Assembly: GCF_035594125.1 (NCBI RefSeq)
Contig: NC_087161.1
Span: 7,940,001 to 8,004,000 of the forward strand
Reading direction: 5' to 3'
DNA from: Scylla paramamosain
Lineage: Eukaryota; Arthropoda; Malacostraca; Decapoda; Portunidae
DNA length: 64,000 nt
Below the pieces are notes generated by a model. It was not told where the DNA came from and did not search any database. It saw only the letters and a program-made list of their open reading frames with translations. Positions 20,160 to 31,985 of the stretch are shown piece by piece (position 1 is the stretch's first letter; each line of letters starts with the position of its first letter). The translations under genes were made by a program, and so were the position numbers.

Positions 20160-21555
20160 TATTAATCTTTCACCATCTCAGTTACTGCAATATCTACAAA
20201 CATAACCTTAATTAATGTCTTATTTACAATTACATTAGATTCAACATTTTCTCGATTCAGTTTACTATCATGATGCCATTGAGATGTGGGCACCTCACTA
20301 GTGTGGGATGGCATGGGAGGTATGGGCAATGCCATGCAGGCAGTCTCTGACAAAGGCCTGGGCACTGGCCACCTGGTGCTGTAGGCCATGCTGCAGCACA
20401 GTGCAGGACTGGTAGTTGCCTGCAGGTGGCACCCACACCAGCACATCTGGAAACTCCTGGTGGAGTCTCCTGACGGAGGTGCCGGCAGGGCCCACCATGT
20501 CCTGCCACTAGTGTGGTGTCACAGCCACATGCACCTCCACCATCTCAGCTTGCCACTGCAAGGTGCAGAGCCAAGCCAGGGCAGCCCCCACACCCTGACA
20601 GCGAGGGCACACACACACTCATACCAATGTACTCTCAGCACAGCTTGCAGAGAGAGTGGCACTCAGTGGCCCAATGATAAAGTGCTGCACATGGGGTGCT
20701 ACGGGCAGCTTGGCCCCCACCTTCTTCACTTACCAGGGGCAGCACATGTTGTCCTGCAGACCTGCTTCTGCCAGGGACGCTGGCATGGGTGTGCTGCCTT
20801 CTCCTTGATTTGGTCTTTGCTTCAAGCACCTTAGGCAGGATGGGCAGCAGCCTTGCTTTCCAGGGCCTGTACTTTCTATGGCCCACCACCATCCACCCCT
20901 TACTGTTGCTCTCAGGAGCCTTGAGGACCTCAGGAACCTTTGGTGCTTCAAGGGCATTGCTGGGCATGTGCACTGTGCGCACCACCATGCCCTTGTCCAC
21001 CATGGGCAGAGGCACCTCTTCTTCCTTCACCTTCTTTGCCTTCCACCATCTCATTTTCCTTCATTTCTTCTCAGTGCTTTTTCCAGTGCTGTCATTCTTT
21101 TTCCTTCTGGTTATCCTTCTTTTCTAATCCTTCATCCGTCTTCTTTTCCTACGTCACTGCAGCTTTGGCTACTGCCTCTTCCTTTTCTCCATCCTGTGCT
21201 TCCTCTTCTGCTTCTTCCTCCTCATCTCATTCCTTTGCCTTGTCCTGTTCATCTGTTCCTATCCTCATCTACTGCATCTTCAACCTCTTCCTGCTCCGCA
21301 TGCACAATGGTGCGATCACCCTCTCATCATCATCTTGTGTTGCTTCATTTTCCTGGTAGTCTCTGGCCATTACTTCTTGGACTTGATCAGCCTGTATAGT
21401 GCCATCTGGTGCTGGTTTCCTCCTTTTGCAGAAGTCACCACAGGAGATACTAAAAGCTGCACCTTTTGTGGGTGCACTCCTCCTCCATGTATTTGTCTAG
21501 CAGTGCAAGCAGGTTTTCTTCAAGATTCTGATAATCTTTCATAGATGTTTGTTTC
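20160..21555 (-). pseudogene. Decayed coding block with KH-like motif
   Basis: GC-richer than its surroundings, with residual frames on minus. In 20560-20300 a frame reads VEVHVAVTPH, two stops, then QDMVGPAGTSVRRLHQEFPD and VLVWVPPAG...HQVASAQAFV. This fits a type I KH fold: beta strand, G-x-x-G loop (GPAG), helix, hydrophobic strand, helix, resembling single repeats of vigilin-like proteins. Upstream (21054-20635) is a basic stretch (KGWMVVGHRKYRPWKARLLP) and, before that, an acidic run. Stops are frequent. It could be a processed pseudogene or a degraded mobile-element ORF1. Origin unknown. Confidence 0.35.
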
Positions 21556-21608
21556 TTACTTTCCCCACCAAACTTCTCAGATGCCTACATTCTCCCCAAA
21601 TAATTTTC

Positions 21609-22057
21609 ATCTCATCAACTCCTCTCTAACTGACTGTCTTCAGCCTCTCTCTCTCACTGCCGCAACGTTGCATCTCTAGCTGTCTTCTACCGCTATTTCC
21701 ATGCTAACTGCTCTTCTGATCTTGCTAACTGCATGCCTCCCCTTCTCCCGTGGCCTCACTGCACAAGACTTTCTTCTTTCTCTCACCCCTATTCTGTCCA
21801 CCTCTCTAACGCAAGAGTTAACCAATATTCTCAATCATTCATCCCTTTCTCTGGTAAACTCTGGAACTCCCTGCCTGCTTCTGTATTTCCATCTTCCTAT
21901 GACTTGAATTCCTTTAAGAGGGAGGATTCAAGACACTTATTCATCAATTTTTGACTACTGCTTTGACCCTTTTATGGGACTGGCATTTCAGCGGGCATTT
22001 TTTTTATTGGATTTTTGTTGCCCTTGGCCAGTGTCCCTTCTACATAAAAAAAAAAAA
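21609..22057 (+). mobile_element. Jockey-like LINE, copy C, 5'-truncated
   Basis: Plus-strand 3' fragment: C-terminal codons (PHCTRLSSFSHPYSVHLSN, 21733-21954), a short 3' UTR, the family end CCCTTCTACATAAAA and a poly-A tail to 22057. Only about 450 bp survive. Confidence 0.9.
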
Positions 22058-23231
22058 TTCCATTTACCAAGATTTACTCTATCCATATACCTTATTTAAA
22101 TCATCTTGCAGTACCATACAGTCATTTACATTTTCTACCCTTCTCATCAGCTTAGCATCATCTGCAAATAAGTTCATTTAACTATCTACATAAAAAAAAA
22201 GAAAAAAATGTTTCCTTTTCCTGTCAATCTGAGGCATGTCCTGCCTGCCAGTGGGGTCCAACCAACTCCAGGCTGCAGCGATAGAGGCCACAGTGCTTCA
22301 CATTCATTATACATATAAGGCTCATGGCATGTTGCATGATATATTCACTACACATAAAAGCCCAAGACATGTTGGGCATTATGTTCACTATATAGCACGA
22401 GATAGTTATCATAGTGCCATGACAGGACACATGGAAAGAGAGAGAAAAAGAGAGTGTGTGTAACAACGGTCAAGGTCATTTTTACATGTGTAACGGTCAA
22501 GGTTGTTTCTTTGTGTAAGTCAGTTGTTTGGAGTGATTTGTGCTGTGGAAACCAGATGTTGGGGGAGAGAGGTGTGCTGGTGAGGTAAATGTGGGGTAAT
22601 GTATGAATCTCTATGATCTTCATATCTAATGCTAAGCATGATTACCAAGTCTGCTATACTTTTTTAAACTAATTTTTTTTATTATTATTTTTTGTTAGTT
22701 CATCTACATACCTTATAATTACCTTATAATACATACCTTATAATTACTGCTGATGTAGTATACCAGCAGTAATTATAAGGAATGTAGATGGTTTGTTCTC
22801 CAGGGAACACTATTACTTATCACTTGTATTTATACATTCCTGTTTCTCTTTCATAAGTCACATTCCAGTGTTGAAAAGGTATTGTAAATACACAATTGAG
22901 TGCCATTACTTGGTTAAGGAATTTATAATGAAACACATTTTTATTAAAATTTACTTTTTTTATGCATGCCACATATGCACATCATAAAATATGCATATTA
23001 CACAGTATTGCATGCCACATAATGTGCATTAAAAATCTGAAATTATATGCAAAACAATGATTTAATTTCAACTGAAAAGCTGTGGCCTTTTGTCTTTATA
23101 CTGTGTGGAGAGAAATTGATTATCTAAATTAAGTTTTTACATTTTGTTTTTCTTTACTCTCTTTTTTTTTCTTTTAAAGATAAAGAGTTTATATTTCCAC
23201 TATTAGGTTCTGAATTTTCTTTCTTTATCTT
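22058..23231. other. Intergenic or downstream of host gene; small palindrome
   Basis: No gene recognised. It holds a hairpin-forming inverted repeat (22701-22790) and lies downstream of the last host exon, so it may contain the 3' UTR of that minus-strand gene at its right side. Confidence 0.5.
22701..22790. repeat. Inverted repeat, two nested arms
   Basis: Inner arms CCTTATAATTACTGCTG (22736-22752) and its exact complement (22764-22780), loop 11 nt. Outer arms CATCTACAT (22701-22709) and ATGTAGATG (22782-22790). A second CCTTATAATTAC-type copy lies in the left arm. May be a small foldback element. Confidence 0.85.
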
Positions 23232-23443
23232 TTACACAGGGTATTCCATTCCTTCAGCATGAGGTGAATTTCCTGGTGCCTTGTTTGAACTCTGTGGGAA
23301 ATGCTTGGTTTTCTTCTTTTTCCCAGGACTCTGAACCTTTCCATTTGATTGTAGTGAGGTATCTAAACTAGTATATATATTGCCAACATTTTTCTTCTTT
23401 CTTTTCACTGGTTTCTCTATTTCCATCACCACTTCCCTTGTTT
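23232..23443 (-). CDS. Host gene exon 4 (last coding exon), lysine-rich C-terminus
   Basis: Acceptor GCGAATTTCAG at 23444-23446. The first two bases complete the split Glu codon left by exon 3 (phase 1), and the frame continues 69 codons to TAA (23232-23234). The peptide has two basic clusters (KPVKRKKK and SPGKKKKTKH), consistent with a nuclear or nucleolar tail, and ends AEGMEYPV. An AATATAAA motif lies downstream on minus. The four exons total about 187 codons. A lysine-rich tail following a small globular part fits RNA polymerase I subunit A34/POLR1G, but this part carries no family-specific motif. Confidence 0.65.
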
Positions 23444-23667
23444 CTGAAATTCGCAAAGTTGGTATAAATATGAAAGTACAGTGCTATTCCTATTTCATAC
23501 TTTACTTCAACAAATCTGCACCATCCTGCATTAAGTGTTGCTGTGTTGTTTATAATTATCGTGATATTTACCTGAGTATATGTGTGCATTTATCTAGCTG
23601 CATAATACAGGTCCAGAGCTACATTAGTGTGCTAGTGTGGTCATCTTTGAATCTATGTGTCTACTTT

Positions 23668-23787
<120 letters not shown>

Positions 23788-24351
23788 ATTTATTTACCTA
23801 CTTGAAATATACAGAGCCTGAACTACACCAGCATGATTCCATTTATGCTGTTATGTTCATACATTTTTTCCTTTAGTTTATGTACACTTGCCTATGTTTC
23901 TACTTGGGATCCCATGCTCTTTTATACCATTCAAACATCTTCCCTTCCTCAAGTTTTCCTTCTACCTTTCTATCTGTACATAAGTCTATCTCACTGACAC
24001 CTTGGCCCAAGGGAACAGCCATGGCAGTAGAGCTTCCACCTCATCCTATTCAAACACTTCTTCCCATTACTAACATCTCTTTCATTATGTACTCCTTCCA
24101 TCCTATTAACATCTTTACTTACTGGTTTTAGTAAAGAAATCCCGTCTCTGCAAGTCCTTTGGAGCTTTATAGTGGACAGAACGAAGAGCTTCAATATCCA
24201 CACAGTTTTTACCATCTTCTTCCCTCTCCTCCACCTCTCCTTTCACCATCAAACAAGCCTTGATCTCAGCAGTAACTGCAATAAAAATCCACAACTCAAC
24301 TTTGTCCTAATAAAAGACTTGTATACAGTATCCTCTCAAGTTTTGTGCGTG

Positions 24352-24383
<32 letters not shown>

Positions 24384-24461
24384 ACAGCATTAAACTCAAG
24401 CATCATAAAAGTTTGGTTATTAAAAACACTAAAAAGCACTTCTGGCTGTATGGCCTAGGTG

Positions 24462-24912
24462 TTTTTTTTTTTTTTTTAGGAGGGACACCAAGGGCAACAA
24501 AAGTCTAATAAAAAAAAATAATAATAATGCCAGTCCCCAAGTAGGGTCCAAAGCAGTAGTCAAATATTGAAGGAATACTAAGTTTGCTCTGCTCCAGGCA
24601 TTCTGTGGTTCCCCTGCATGAACTGTTTACTTCCTCAAGGGTTGGACATCTATGAAGACATGGAAAAGTGCAGGGTGGTATCATCAGCATAGGAGTGGAC
24701 AGGGCAAGAAGTTTAGTATAGAAGATCATTGATGAATAATAGGAAGAGAGTGAGTAACATGACAGAACCTTGAGGAACACCAATGTTAATAGATTTAGAA
24801 CAATGACCATCTACCACAGCAGCAATAGAACAGTCGGAAAGAAAACTTGAGATGAAGTTACAGAGAGAAGGACAGAAGCCATAGGAAGGTATTTTGGAAA
24901 TCAAAGCTTTTT
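24462..24912 (-). mobile_element. Jockey-like LINE, copy D (3' end plus RT piece)
   Basis: T run 24462-24476 and the family 3' end. After about 90 bp of 3' UTR the sequence jumps (near 24570) to the RT region downstream of the catalytic site, deleting the C-terminal coding part. It continues to ALISKIPSYGFCPSLCNF at 24912, where it meets copy E head to head. Confidence 0.85.
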
Positions 24913-24914
24913 GA

Positions 24915-26670
24915 TAAGAGCTGAACTCTTCGCTCAAACCTTTGCTAAAAACTCTGCCTTGGATGATTCTGGGCTTGTTCCTCCCTCTCCTCCACCCTCT
25001 GACTACTTCATGCCACTTATTAAAATTCTTCGCAATGGTGTTTCCCATGCCCTCGCTGGCCTAAAGCCTTGGAAGGCTTATGGACCTGATGGGGTTCCTC
25101 CTAATTTTCTCCAAAACTGTGCCTCTGTGCTTGCACCTTGCCAAGTCAAACTCTTTCAACTCTGTCTGTCAACATGTGCCTTTCCTTCTTGCTGGAAGTT
25201 TGCCTACATTCAGCCTGTTGCTAAAAAGGGTGACAGTTCTAATCCCTCAAAGTACTGTCATATTGCTTTAATTTCCTGCCTTTCTAAAATGTTTGAATCT
25301 ATCCCCAACAGGAAGATTGTTAAACATCTATCACTTCACAACCTTCCATCCGATCAACAGTATGGGTTCCGTCAAGGGCGCTCTACCACTGATCTGGCTT
25401 TCTTTTCTGAGTCTTGGTCATCCTCTTTTAGAAATTTTGGTGAAACTTTTGCTGTTGCCTTGGACATATCAAAAGCTTTTGATAGAGTCTGGCACAAAGC
25501 TTTGATTTCCAAACTACCCTCCTACGGTTTCTATCCTTCTCTCTGTAACTTCATCTCAAGTTTCCTTTCTGACCGTTCTATTGCTGCTGTGGTAGACGGT
25601 CACTGTTCTTCTCCTAAATCTATTAACAGTGGTGTTCCTCAGAGTTCTGTCCTGTCACCCACTCTCTTCTTATTATTCATTAATGATCTTCTAAACCAAG
25701 CTTCTTGTCCTATCCACTCCTACACTGATGATACCACCCTGCACTTTTCCACATCTTTTCATAGACGTCCAACCCTTCAGGAGGTAAACATATCACGCAG
25801 GGAAGCCACAGAACGCTTGACTTCTGATCTTTCTAAAATTTCTGATTGGGGCAGAGCAAACTTGGTATTGTTCAATGCCTCAAAAACTGAATTCCTCCAT
25901 CTATCAACTCAACACAACCTTCCAGACAACTATCCCCTCTTCTTCAATGACACTCAACTGTCCCCCTCTTCTACACTGAACATCCTCAGTCTGTCCTTTA
26001 GTTATAATCTGAACTGGAAACTTCACATCACATCTCTAGCTAAAACAGCTTCTATGAAATTAGGCGTTCTGAGACATCCCCGCCAGTTTTTCTCACCCCC
26101 CCAGCTGCTAACTCTGTACAAGGGCCTTATCTGTCCATGTATGGAGTATGCTTCACATGTCTGGGGAGGTTCCACTCATACTCCTCTTCTAGACAGGGTG
26201 GAATGAAAAGCTTTTCGTCTCATCAACTCCTCTCCTCTAACTGACTGTCTTCAGCCTCTCCCTCACCACCGCTGTTGCATATCCAGCTGTCTTCTACCGC
26301 TATTTTCATGCTAACTGCTCTTCTGATCTTGCTAACTGCATGCCTCCCCTCCTTCCATGGCCTCACTGCACAAGACTTTCTTCTTTCTCTCACCCCTATT
26401 CTTTCCACCTCTCTAATGCAAGAGTTAACCAGTATTCTCAATCATTCATCGCTTTCTCTGGTAAACTCTGGAACTCCCTGCCTGCTTCTGTATTTCCACC
26501 TTCCTATGACTTGAATTCCTTCAAGAGGGAGGTTTCAAGACACTTATTCATCAATTTTTGACCACTGCTTTGACCCTTTTATGGGACTGGCATTTCAGTG
26601 GGCATTTTATTTATTAGATTTTTGTTGCCCTTGGCCAGTGTCCTTCCTACATAATAAAAAATAAAAAAAA
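24915..26670 (+). mobile_element. Jockey-like LINE, copy E, plus strand, RT to poly-A
   Basis: A 1.75-kb 5'-truncated copy with a long open RT part (24911-26206, 431 codons): AYGPDGVPPNFL, CWKFAYIQPVAKKGD, QQYGFRQGRSTTDLA, DISKAFDRVWHKAL, NSGVPQSSVL (Gly-to-Ser in the usual PQGS) and HSYTDDTT (YADD replaced by YTDD). A stop at 26206 separates the C-terminal part (26340-26561). Ends with the family 3' end and an A-rich tail to 26670. The two changed RT residues suggest an inactive copy. Confidence 0.9.
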
Positions 26671-27470
26671 TCAGAATTAGAAGTTAGGAAAAGGTCAAGA
26701 ATGTTGGGCATATCTCCAAGATGGTCAGGAATACAAGTAGGGTGTTGCACCAATTGCTCTAGGTCGTGGAGGATAGCAAAGTTGAAGGCTAGTTCACCAG
26801 GATGGTCAGTGAAGGGAGAGGAAAGCCAAAGCTGGTGGTGAAGATCGAAGTTTTCAAGAATGAAGATCTCCATAAAAGGGAAGAGTCAGAATGTGCTCCA
26901 CTTTGGAAGGTGAATAGTCAAAGAATCTCTTACAGTCAGGAGAGTTAGGTGAGAGGTATACAGCACAGATAAATTTAGTTTGAGAGTGACTCTATAGTCA
27001 TAGCCAGATGATGGAAAACTCGGAAGATTCAAGAGCATGAGCACAAGAGCAGGTTAAATCATTGTGCACTTGAATGCAACATCCAGTTGTGAACTGAAAA
27101 TGAAGGTAGAGAAAATAGGAGGGAACAGAAAAGAGGCTACTGTCAGTTGCCTCAGACACCTGTGTTTCAGTGAGGAAAAGATGAGGAGGTTTAGTAGAGA
27201 AGAGCTGGTGTTCTACGGATTGAAAATTAGATCTAAGACCGCAAATGTTGCAGAAGTTAATGAAGAAAAAGAGGGAGGGGTGTCAAGACACTTAGGATTG
27301 ATACCAGAAGAGTATTCCAACCTGGGGGCATTTGTGGTCCTCTCCCCAGATGGGGACTCTGAGGCTGGTGTAGGAGTCACCATGATAATTTTGAATTTTG
27401 AGTGAAGGGTGTGTGTAATTAGGTGCTTGTAGGTTTGTGTAAAGGAAGAGAGTTGTCTTTAGAGGACAGG
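26671..27470 (-). mobile_element. Jockey-like LINE, copy F (endonuclease and 5' region)
   Basis: Minus-strand segment with [13 protein letters not shown] and FDLHHQLW (26873-26680) of the endonuclease and sequence upstream of it to about 27470 (TNLQAPNYTH). It shares its 5' end with copy H (ends near GTTGTCTTTAG). It has no 3' end of its own. It may be the other half of copy D, separated by insertion of copy E with loss of about 1 kb. Confidence 0.8.
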
Positions 27471-27619
27471 CTGTGACTGCCCCCTTGTGTTGTGAAACAC
27501 AAAGGGAAATGTTAAGTGAGGTCACAGCTGGGTTTAATGATAAGTTCACAGCACCCTGATCCAGTGCTTTAGACCTCATTGGGAGTAATTATCATTTCGG
27601 CATTTGCCTGCTGCCTCCT

Positions 27620-27756
27620 CAAGTGTGTGTGTGTTTTGTCCTCATATCTAGTGTAATGCAGAGATGTGGCACTGCAGTGCCGATGCATTTAAAACTGTGT
27701 GTGTGTTTTGTCCTCACATCTGGTGTAATGCAGTACTGCAGTGCCATCTCATCTAA

Positions 27757-27841
<85 letters not shown>

Positions 27842-28290
27842 TTTTGTCCTCACATCTGGTATGATGTGGCAGTGCAGCCCCATCACATCTAAAACTATGC
27901 ATGTGGTTTTTGTCCTCACATTTGGAACGATGTGACAATGCAGCACCATCACATCTAAAACTACGTGTGTGTTGTCTGCCTTCTCATCTGGCATGATGTG
28001 GCAGTGCAGCACTATCACATCTAAAACTATGTGAGTATCTTTTGTCCTCTCATCTGGCATGATGTGGCAGTGCAGCACTATCACATCTAAAACTATGTGA
28101 GTATCTTTTGTCCTCTCATCTGGCATGATGTGGCAGTGCAGCACTATCACATCTATAACTGCGTGTCTTTTGTCCTCTCATCTGGCATGATGTGGTGGTG
28201 TAGCACCATCACATCAAAAACTATGTGTGTGTCTTGTCCTCACATCTGGCATGATGTAGCAGTGCAGCACCATCACATCTGCCACAGTAG
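27620..28290. repeat. 66-bp minisatellite with an embedded (GT)n expansion
   Basis: About ten tandem units built around TTTTGTCCTCACATCTGGCA followed by TGATGTGGCAGTGCAGCACC and ATCACATCTAAAACTATGTG. Clean units near 28028-28160 are 66 bp. Earlier copies vary in length, and one unit (27762-27840) has its GTGTGT segment expanded to about 39 GT. Because 66 is a multiple of 3, an artefactual minus-strand frame stays open through several units. It lies in intron 3 of the host gene. Confidence 0.9.
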
Positions 28291-28727
28291 TGAGACACCT
28301 CATTTGTTTGTTTTTTTGTAATGCAGTGGTGCCGTCCCCTGCCTTTCTCTCCTCTCTCACAGGCAAACCACTGTGACTAGTGTTGTGGCTAACAAGTGAT
28401 TTATCCACATAAAGAATATGTATGTTAAGGTATGTGAACTGTACACAGAGATACATATACTACAATACATAGCATATATGTATTTATTTTCATTATCTGT
28501 GACATCAATGGTAGGAATTCATGACCCATACATGATGAAAATGTAAAACTCGAGGAAATAATGCATTAAGTCAGGTTAGGACTTGACGCGAAACTTGAGG
28601 ATCATGGAACCTGGAAACCTTGAAACCTGTCAGAGTACTGCATAGCATCCATTAATGAATGTTTGTTATCAAATCATACTTATGTGAAAATTCACTTTTT
28701 TTCCTTGAAATTGTAAATTATCTCTTA

Positions 28728-28871
<144 letters not shown>

Positions 28872-28880
<9 letters not shown>

Positions 28881-29276
28881 TATGTAGGAAGGATACTGGC
28901 CAAGGGCAACAAAAATCTAATAAAAAAAAATGCCCACTGAAATGCCAGTCCCTAAAAGGGTCAAAGCAGTGGTCAAAAATTGGTGGATAAGTGTCTTGAA
29001 ACCTCCCTCTTGAAGGAATTCAAGTCATAGGAAGGTGGAAATACAGAAGCAGGCAAGGAGTTCCAGAGTTTACCAGAGAAAGGGATGAATGATTGAGAAT
29101 ACTGGTTAACTCTTGCGTTAGAGAGGTGGACAGAATAGGAGTGAGAGAAAGAAGAAAGTCTTGTGCAGCGAGGCCGCGGAAGGAGGGGAGGCATGCAGTT
29201 AGCAAGATCAGAAGAGCAGTTAGCATGAAAATAGCGGTAGAAGACAGCTAGAGATGCAACATTGCGGCGGTGAGAA
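28872..29276 (-). mobile_element. Jockey-like LINE, copy G, 5'-truncated
   Basis: About 400 bp of 3' end with T run 28872-28880 and the family 3' end. C-terminal codons RRNVASLAVFYRYFHANCSS and [13 protein letters not shown]. Its 5' end stops about 35 bp from the splice donor of host exon 3, so it sits in intron 3 on the same strand as the gene. Confidence 0.9.
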
Positions 29277-29311
29277 CTTAACAAGTACTTTACTCCTCAT
29301 GGCCTCCTCAC

Positions 29312-29480
29312 CTTTGCTTAGTTGCCCATTCTGATCAGGAAGGAAAAGGCTGGGGAGGTTAATATTGTCTGATTCTATTGGGAATGTGGCCATTCTAAAC
29401 CTCTGTCCTGCAGCCACCACCAAACTGTCCTTCCGTCCCCCAACCACCACTTCAGAGTTGATCAGATCAAGTGGATTCAT
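29312..29480 (-). CDS. Host gene exon 3
   Basis: Acceptor TTGTATTTCTGCAG ends at 29481 and donor AAAG/GTGAGG lies at 29312/29311. 169 nt, entering in phase 0 and leaving in phase 1. Encodes MNPLDLINSEVVVGGRKDS, then LVVAAGQRFRMATFPIESDN and INLPSLFLPDQNGQLSK. Read with exon 2, GELVLLTVPDA followed by MNPLDLINSEVVVGG and a later basic-aromatic strand resembles the A34 pattern (ELW-hydrophobic-P...GRHVPLSG...). The open frame continues past the donor, but only splicing at GTGAGG gives the frame of exon 4. Confidence 0.7.
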
Positions 29481-29676
29481 CTGCAGAAATACAAGAGAAC
29501 AGTTATTCACCTAAACTGTGTCTGTCAGATAATTCATTAACATCTTGAAATAAAGCAGTTCTGTGTAAAATGTGATTTTCAAGGATGGATGACCTTATGA
29601 AAGATGTGATAACATGAACTGTCATCTCTACATAAGATACACCAGTCTGTGTGGAACAGACGTGAATCCATGCAGG

Positions 29677-30280
<604 letters not shown>

Positions 30281-31203
30281 TAGTGATCCATTGTATAGAG
30301 AGCTTAAGGTTAAATGGGAAAAAAGGGGATGTATACATATACCAATTACTTTTGCCCTCTCATTAATATTTTCATGTTTTAATGCATGCAATATGTATAA
30401 TTTGAACATATCCTATTAGAATAAGCCATGTAAATAAATGAAAAAATAAGATACAAAAACATAAAAAGCTGGAGCAAACAAACAGTCAGGGCAATGGAGT
30501 TTGCCTCACCACTCTCACCATGATTGGTGATTTTCAGCTTCATGTTCAGATTTAGGGTTTCCTGTGACTTTTTGGGGGCCTTTTCTCTAGTTCAAGATAA
30601 CAAAGTGTGTTTAGCAGACACGACTGCATGCTAAGATAAAGCTTGGAAAAATAAGTAAGGATAGATAAAAGCATAATCACTTGAGTGTACAGAAGGCTTG
30701 ATGAACAGTGAAAAAGCTATGAGGCATTGAAGCAGAAGCATGAGGTCTCCCCAGTTGGCAGTGTTGTGATCGATGATTGTAATGGCAACTGTAAAGGATC
30801 ACGTAGTGAGCCAAGGAGTACAAGTGAAAGGTAATTATACAAGCCAAATATTTTATAAAGGGGCATCATACAGTGGAGGTGAGGTGCATAAGAAACACAA
30901 AGTTGCTAACTATGAAAAAAAAAAAAGGGCCTAGAATTTGCAGTGATAACAGAGTGATTATAAATAATTTTCCGAGTTAGATCACTTATCTGAGGCATGT
31001 ATAGGCTCAGCTTTGAGAGACTTGAGGTCAACAGAATTCTCAAGCACATCATAGTTTGGATGATGCAAAAGATTTATTAATGTAAGGAGAGAGAGACTGG
31101 ATATCTAAAAGGCCACAAAACAAATTAAGGAAGGGAAATGTTTCTCCATATAAATAAAAAAAAAGAAAAGAAAAAGAAAAGGAAAGAATAAAAAGAAAAG
31201 ATG
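30281..31203. other. Intron sequence, no gene seen
   Basis: Part of intron 2 of the host gene. AT-rich, without recognised repeats apart from short A-runs. Confidence 0.5.
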
Positions 31204-31370
31204 TATGAGAACCATATTCCATGCACAGACGGATAAGTTCCCTGTACAGAGTTAGTGGCTGGAAAAAGGAAAGGAATTGGTGCAAAGGATGCAAAACCAC
31301 TTGCTAATACCACTGCATGGAATTGGGTTTACCAAGAGATGAGATATGAAATTTTCCATGGACATTAGAA
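31204..31370 (-). mobile_element. Old jockey-like LINE scrap
   Basis: Diverged match to the region encoding the LTLYKGLI/CMEYASHVW part of the jockey-like LINE: minus-strand LTLYRELIRLCMEYGSH, and downstream a counterpart of AGAGATGAGATGTGAAG. More diverged than the other copies, so probably older. Confidence 0.6.
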
Positions 31371-31859
31371 AATGTACTGACATCAAAGAAAATATGTACA
31401 ACCATACATTTCTTTGATAGACATATTCCTATCTGTCTTTCTACCTTATATTTAATATTTATTTTTATCCACTCATTGATAAATCAACAGAACTCTTTTA
31501 GTTCTTCCTCACATTTTCAACTGTCTTTTTCATGCTTCTTTTCCTTTCTTTTTCTCACATTTCAACTTCTTGCAACTTACTATATTCTTTATTTCTTTGT
31601 GTGTAATTCCTTTTCACTCTATTCCGTAGTTAATCCATTTTTCTTTTTACAGTCAGCCATTATTTTTTTAATTTTCTCTTGGTTTATACAAAAAGAAATA
31701 TTTGAGATAAATATTGATCAATTGTTGTGCATCAGAACTAACACAAAATAGACAAACTAAATTTTAAGCCAAGAAAAATTACATAGATAACAAAAAACCT
31801 TCATCCTGGCTAAATAGTTAAAAACACTGTATTTCATTTGAATGAACAAGGTAACTCAC

Positions 31860-31985
31860 AGCATCTGGAACTGTAAGAAGCACAAGTTCCCCAGAGAAAG
31901 GAGGAAACAGGTGGGATGGCTGAAGGGAGCCTGGCATCTTCATGACAGTGTAGCAGGAGGCATCCTCCACCACCTGGTACAAAAT
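31860..31985 (-). CDS. Host gene exon 2
   Basis: Acceptor TTGGTTTACAG and donor GATGCT/GTGAGT. 126 nt, exactly 42 codons, phase 0 at both ends. Peptide begins ILYQVVEDASCYTVMKMPGS and continues LQPSHLFPPFSGELVLLTVPDA. Both splice sites are consensus and the frame joins exon 1 and exon 3 without stops, which is the main evidence. Possible homology to RNA polymerase I subunit A34/POLR1G rests on the ELVLL.VPD segment and a lysine-rich tail; treat that name as a hypothesis. Confidence 0.7.

Noticed and set aside
20388..21399. Several plus-strand open frames of 140-170 codons
   Set aside because: Antisense to the KH-like minus-strand block or low-complexity Ser/Leu/Phe frames in T/C-rich DNA; no motifs.
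24915..27470. Twin-priming inversion of a single LINE
   Set aside because: In twin priming the inverted 5' segment lies upstream of the 3' segment. Here the 5' piece (copy F) lies beyond the poly-A tail of copy E, so separate insertions fit better.
27749..28150. 133-codon repeat protein with 22-residue period
   Set aside because: Reflects the 66-bp minisatellite, whose period is a multiple of three, and a (CA)n run; units differ without coding constraint that I can see.
27620..28290. CRISPR-like array
   Set aside because: Repeats are contiguous 66-bp tandem units without unique spacers, in eukaryotic intron DNA.
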